DNA from: Actinacidiphila yeochonensis CN732
Lineage (GTDB): Bacteria > Actinomycetota > Actinomycetes > Streptomycetales > Streptomycetaceae
Assembly: GCF_000745345.1 (NCBI RefSeq)
Contig: NZ_JQNR01000004.1
Span: 434,001-498,000 of the forward strand
Direction of reading: 5' to 3'
DNA: 64,000 nucleotides
Shown here: piece after piece, positions 61,179-64,000 of the stretch
How the letters are laid out: each line of letters starts with the position of its first letter
How positions within the stretch are numbered: position 1 is the first letter of the stretch
Translations under genes and position numbers: made by a program
Notes under the pieces: generated by a model
Database searches by the model: none
The model's input: the letters and a program-made list of their open reading frames with translations, nothing else
What the model was told of the DNA's origin: nothing

Positions 61179-62162
61179 TCAGGCGTAGCGTGCGAGAAGC
61201 GCCTCGACGTACGCCTCCAGCCGGCCGGCCAGCAGCTCGGGAGTCAGATCCACGCGGCCCACCTCGCGCCAGGGGCCGGCGACCTTCTCGGCGTCCGGGG
61301 CGAAGGCCAGGGCGTCGAGCAGCCGCCAGTAGAGATGGGCGGCGCGGTCCTCTGCCAGCGTTCCTCCCGCCGCGACGTACAGGTCGGCGAAGCGCATGCC
61401 CGCCGGGACTCCGTGCAGCAGGGCCAGGGCTGTCGAGCAGTGCGCCACGTCGAGGTCGGCCGGCCCCCAGGAGGTCTCCACCCAGTCGACGACGCCGCTG
61501 ATCCGCAGGGCGTCTCCCTCGCGGGTGAAGAGGACGTTGCCCGGATGGAAATCCCGGTGCAGGAAGCAGGCCCGGTACTCCGGGGGCTCGCGGCGGATCA
61601 CGTCCACCGCCCGCTGCCACACCTCGGGTCGGGCGGTGCTCTCGGGCAGGTTCACCCGCTCGGGAGAGGTCCACGCCTGGTAGGCGCGGGGCCGTTCCTC
61701 CGCTGCTACCGGCACCCGGTGGATGGCCAGGAGTTGGCGTGCCAGGAGCTCGGCACGGCGGTCGGCCCCCTCGTCGTCCAGGCGCACCGATCCGGGCAGC
61801 AGGGACATCAGCAGGGAGGGGTGGTCGCACCAGCGCGCCGTCGCGTCCACGGCCACCAGCTCGGCCGCCGACACGTCCGTACCGCCGAGCAGCCGCAGAA
61901 CGGCGGCCTCGCGGGTCAGCAGGCCCTCGGCGTGCCGGACGAAGAAGGGCTTCACGAACGACCGCAGGACCAGCGACCGTTGGCCGCCCGGACCGGAGAC
62001 GTCCAGGCGGCGCATCTCCGAGGTCCAGCCGCCACGCAACCGTTCGACGCCTTCGACCCGCTCCGCGTCGGGGAGTCCTTTCTCCACCCACGCGCGCGTC
62101 GCGCCCCAGCCGTGGTCCTCAAGACCCGCACCGCTGCGCCCGGCCCCCACGCCCGTTCCCAT
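61179..62162 (-). CDS. Aminoglycoside-phosphotransferase-fold kinase
   Basis: 327 residues. The catalytic loop FLHRDFHPGNVLFTREGD and the metal-binding VVDWVETSWGP (Asp in place of the DFG Asp) are the APH signatures; the N-lobe is short but present. It could phosphorylate an aminoglycoside, macrolide, homoserine-like or choline-like substrate. Function not assignable. Confidence 0.87.
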   Translation of the reverse strand: MGTGVGAGRSGAGLEDHGWGATRAWVEKGLPDAERVEGVERLRGGWTSEMRRLDVSGPGGQRSLVLRSFVKPFFVRHAEGLLTREAAVLRLLGGTDVSAAELVAVDATARWCDHPSLLMSLLPGSVRLDDEGADRRAELLARQLLAIHRVPVAAEERPRAYQAWTSPERVNLPESTARPEVWQRAVDVIRREPPEYRACFLHRDFHPGNVLFTREGDALRISGVVDWVETSWGPADLDVAHCSTALALLHGVPAGMRFADLYVAAGGTLAEDRAAHLYWRLLDALAFAPDAEKVAGPWREVGRVDLTPELLAGRLEAYVEALLARYA

Positions 62163-62299
62163 GGAAGCAGATTATCCGCCGTGATCGACGGACGCGTCAC
62201 CGGCTTTGCGAGGCGGCGGACCCCCATGCCTGTGGTCCGGTTGGCGCCTCGGCCGGAGGCGGCCGGGGGCGGCCGGGGGCGGCCGAAGAGCGGAGACGG

Positions 62300-62875
62300 T
62301 CAGTCACCCCGGAGCAGCGCCATGGCCGTCTGCTGGACGGAACGGGTGAAGCGGCGGGGGTCGTCGGGCGGAGTGGTGTGGCGGATCAGGTCACCGTCGA
62401 AGACGGCGAGTACGGCGTGCGCCACGAAGTCGGCGTCGAGGTCGGAACGTCCCTCGGCGAACAGGCCGCTGAGGTGGCGGTGCCAGAACTGGTAGCTGGG
62501 ATCGTCGTACTTGCCCTCGGCGCAGGCCTGTCCGTGCGCGGACAGCAGGGCGGCGTTCCCCTCGGCGATCGCGCCGAGCCCGTCGAGGAACGCCGGCAGT
62601 CGCTCGGCGGCGGGCGCCCCCGGCCCCAGGGGAGGGGGTCCGCTCGTGACCGCGTCGCGCAACTGCCGGGACCGCTCCTCCAGCAGTGCCTCCAGCAGTC
62701 CGGCGCGGCTGCCGAAGCGGCGGAACACCGTTCCCTTGCCGACCCCGGCGAGCGCGGCGACACGATCCAGCGACACGTGGTCCCCGCCGCCCTCGGCCAG
62801 GAGCTGCTCGGCCGCGCTGAGCACCGCGCGACGGTTGCGGACAGCGTCGGCGCGTTCGGCGCGCTTTTCGGCCAT
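62300..62875 (-). CDS. TetR-family repressor
   Basis: 191 residues. HTH: VSLDRVAALAGVGKGTVFRR FGSRAG. ATG 62875 has GGGGAGG eight bases upstream. Divergent from a quinone-oxidoreductase-like gene with a palindrome between; it probably controls that gene. Confidence 0.93.
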   Translation of the reverse strand: MAEKRAERADAVRNRRAVLSAAEQLLAEGGGDHVSLDRVAALAGVGKGTVFRRFGSRAGLLEALLEERSRQLRDAVTSGPPPLGPGAPAAERLPAFLDGLGAIAEGNAALLSAHGQACAEGKYDDPSYQFWHRHLSGLFAEGRSDLDADFVAHAVLAVFDGDLIRHTTPPDDPRRFTRSVQQTAMALLRGD

Positions 62876-62923
62876 CGACACCTCCCCACTGGACGGACCG
62901 GCGGTCGGCACCATACCGTGCTG

Positions 62924-62946
62924 CATCCGGACTGTCGGTCCGGATG
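62924..62946. promoter_or_regulatory. Palindromic operator between tetR and oxidoreductase
   Basis: CATCCGGAC and GTCCGGATG form perfect 9-bp arms around TGTCG, 24 bases before the oxidoreductase start. Confidence 0.7.
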
Positions 62947-62969
62947 TGCTGCTCCACGGAGGAGGACTG

Positions 62970-63896
62970 ATGGACATGCGCGCGCTCGTCGTCGATCCCG
63001 GCGTACCCGGCTCCCTGCGTCTCGGGACAGCCGCGGAGCCCCGCCCGGCACCCGACCAACTCGTACTCGACGTACGGCACATCTCGCTCAACCGCGGCGA
63101 GGTGGCGTTCGCCGGGCAGCGTCCGGCCGGGACCGTCCACGGCTACGACGCCGCCGGTGTCGTCGTACGGGCCGCAACAGACGGCAGCGGCCCGCCAGTC
63201 GGCGCCAGGGTCGCCGCCTTCGGCGCCGGGGCGTGGGCGCAGCGGATGGCGGTGGACACCACCGCGGTGGCCGAAGTCCCGGCCCGGGTAGCCCTCTCCG
63301 ACGCCGCCGCGCTGCCCATGGCCGGCGTCACCGCACTCCGCACGCTGCGCTCCCGCTCCGTCCTGGGCCGACGGGTGCTGATCACCGGCGCGGCCGGCGG
63401 GGTCGGCCGTTACGCGGTCCAACTGGCCGCCCTGGGCGGCGCCCATGTGATCGCCTCCGTGGGATCGGCCGCGCGTGCCGAGGGGCTGGCCGAACTCGGC
63501 GCCCACGAGGTGGTGGTCGGCCTGGACGGCATCGACCGGCCGGTGGACCTCGTCCTCGACAGCGTCGGGGGCGCTCAGCTCGTCGCGGCCTGGGAACTCC
63601 TCGCCCCGGGCGGGGACGTACGGAACATCGGCTGGGCCTCGGGCGAACCGGCGGTCTTCGCGCCCTACTCCCTCTTCTCCGTCGGACCGTCCAGGACGAT
63701 GAGCACGGTCGGTGACATCGACGCGTTCGGCCCGGACCTGGCAACCCTGCTGGAGTTCGTCGCGGCCGGGAAGCTCTCCCCGGAGGTCGACTGGCGCGGC
63801 TCCTGGGAGCGCGTCGCCGATGCCGCCCAGGCGCTGCTGGACCGGCGTATCGCCGGCAAGGCCGTCCTCGACGTGGAGCCGGCGGCGTCCGACTGA
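62970..63896 (+). CDS. Zinc-independent MDR / quinone oxidoreductase-like dehydrogenase
   Basis: 308 residues. Medium-chain dehydrogenase fold: GROES-like N-terminus, nucleotide motif LITGAAGGVGRYAVQLAALG (about 133-152), DLVLDSVGGAQL. No structural zinc cysteines, hence the QOR group using NADPH. ATG 62970 or 62976; GGAGG precedes both. Likely repressed by the divergent TetR. Confidence 0.92.
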   Translation: MDMRALVVDPGVPGSLRLGTAAEPRPAPDQLVLDVRHISLNRGEVAFAGQRPAGTVHGYDAAGVVVRAATDGSGPPVGARVAAFGAGAWAQRMAVDTTAVAEVPARVALSDAAALPMAGVTALRTLRSRSVLGRRVLITGAAGGVGRYAVQLAALGGAHVIASVGSAARAEGLAELGAHEVVVGLDGIDRPVDLVLDSVGGAQLVAAWELLAPGGDVRNIGWASGEPAVFAPYSLFSVGPSRTMSTVGDIDAFGPDLATLLEFVAAGKLSPEVDWRGSWERVADAAQALLDRRIAGKAVLDVEPAASD

Positions 63897-63936
63897 CGAC
63901 CGACCACGGTCGAACGGCACGGAAAGGAGGCGCCCA

Positions 63937-63987
63937 GTGCGGGTCGCCCCCGGCCACCCTGGTTGTTTCCGTCTCCCCAGCCGCTGA
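63937..63987 (+). CDS. Possible 16-residue leader peptide
   Basis: GTG 63937 follows AAAGGAGG at the ideal distance and opens a 16-codon frame ending TGA at 63987, encoding RVAPGHPGCFRLPSR after the start. The strong ribosome site is the only support. It may be a leader peptide for a gene beyond the right edge. Confidence 0.3.
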   Translation: MRVAPGHPGCFRLPSR

Positions 63988-64000
63988 CGGTAAGGCGGCA

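Overview
The window is chromosomal DNA of a Streptomyces-like actinomycete. Very high G+C, dense short-spaced genes with strong G/C bias at third codon positions, a WhiB-type regulator, a SARP regulator, an XRE/DUF397 set and many GTG starts all point that way. I see no tRNA, rRNA, CRISPR array, insertion sequence or phage gene.

Layout. (1) 3-1658: the 3' end of an acyl-CoA ligase gene and a zinc-ribbon hypothetical protein. (2) 2251-19776, the outstanding region: a RiPP cluster. A SARP-type activator heads a tightly coupled plus-strand operon: an Ocin-ThiF-like leader-binding protein with a YcaO-like tail, a YcaO cyclodehydratase, a SagB-type azoline dehydrogenase, a LanB-type glutamyl transferase, a SpaB_C elimination/cyclisation protein, an M50 peptidase-ABC ATPase fusion, an ABC permease and a second YcaO. 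The 62-aa precursor is on the opposite strand, convergent with the operon. Its last 22 residues are 10 Ser, 8 Thr, 3 Cys and a terminal Ala. Upstream of it lie six heptamer-like direct repeats at 11-bp steps and a well-placed -10 box, the classic layout of a SARP-activated promoter. The SARP gene has a TTA codon, so bldA control is likely. The product should be an azole- and dehydroamino-acid-containing peptide related to goadsporin or thiopeptides. Only one SpaB_C protein is present, so a pyridine-forming step is not evident. (3) 20042-22184: an M20 amidohydrolase and an RlaP-like nucleotidyltransferase. (4) 22233-29109 plus 37010-38380: purine/ureide catabolism (OHCU decarboxylase, HIU hydrolase, a frameshifted urate oxidase, an 8-oxoguanine-deaminase-like amidohydrolase, malate synthase, a MobA/MocA-like nucleotidyltransferase, allantoinase). 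(5) 29230-36662: a pseudokinase, an MFS exporter, an SDR with a divergent TetR regulator, and an alpha/beta hydrolase. (6) 38528-44553: a beta-glucoside-type operon (binding protein, two permeases, GH1) with a divergent ROK repressor. (7) 44756-51458: AIM24, a KDPG-aldolase-like protein, P450, a second-type EPSP synthase, an SDR and a LysR regulator. (8) 51627-54949: uracil-DNA glycosylase and an arsenic island (arsR-acr3-arsC and divergent arsI). (9) 54978-63896: LLM oxidoreductase, RsbW-like ATPase, XRE with two DUF397 copies, WhiB, and assorted enzymes and regulators.

Caution on sequence quality: the LanB gene carries two compensating frame shifts and the urate oxidase gene one, all in or near G/C runs. 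They may be assembly errors rather than biology, and long G+C-rich open frames hide such breaks.
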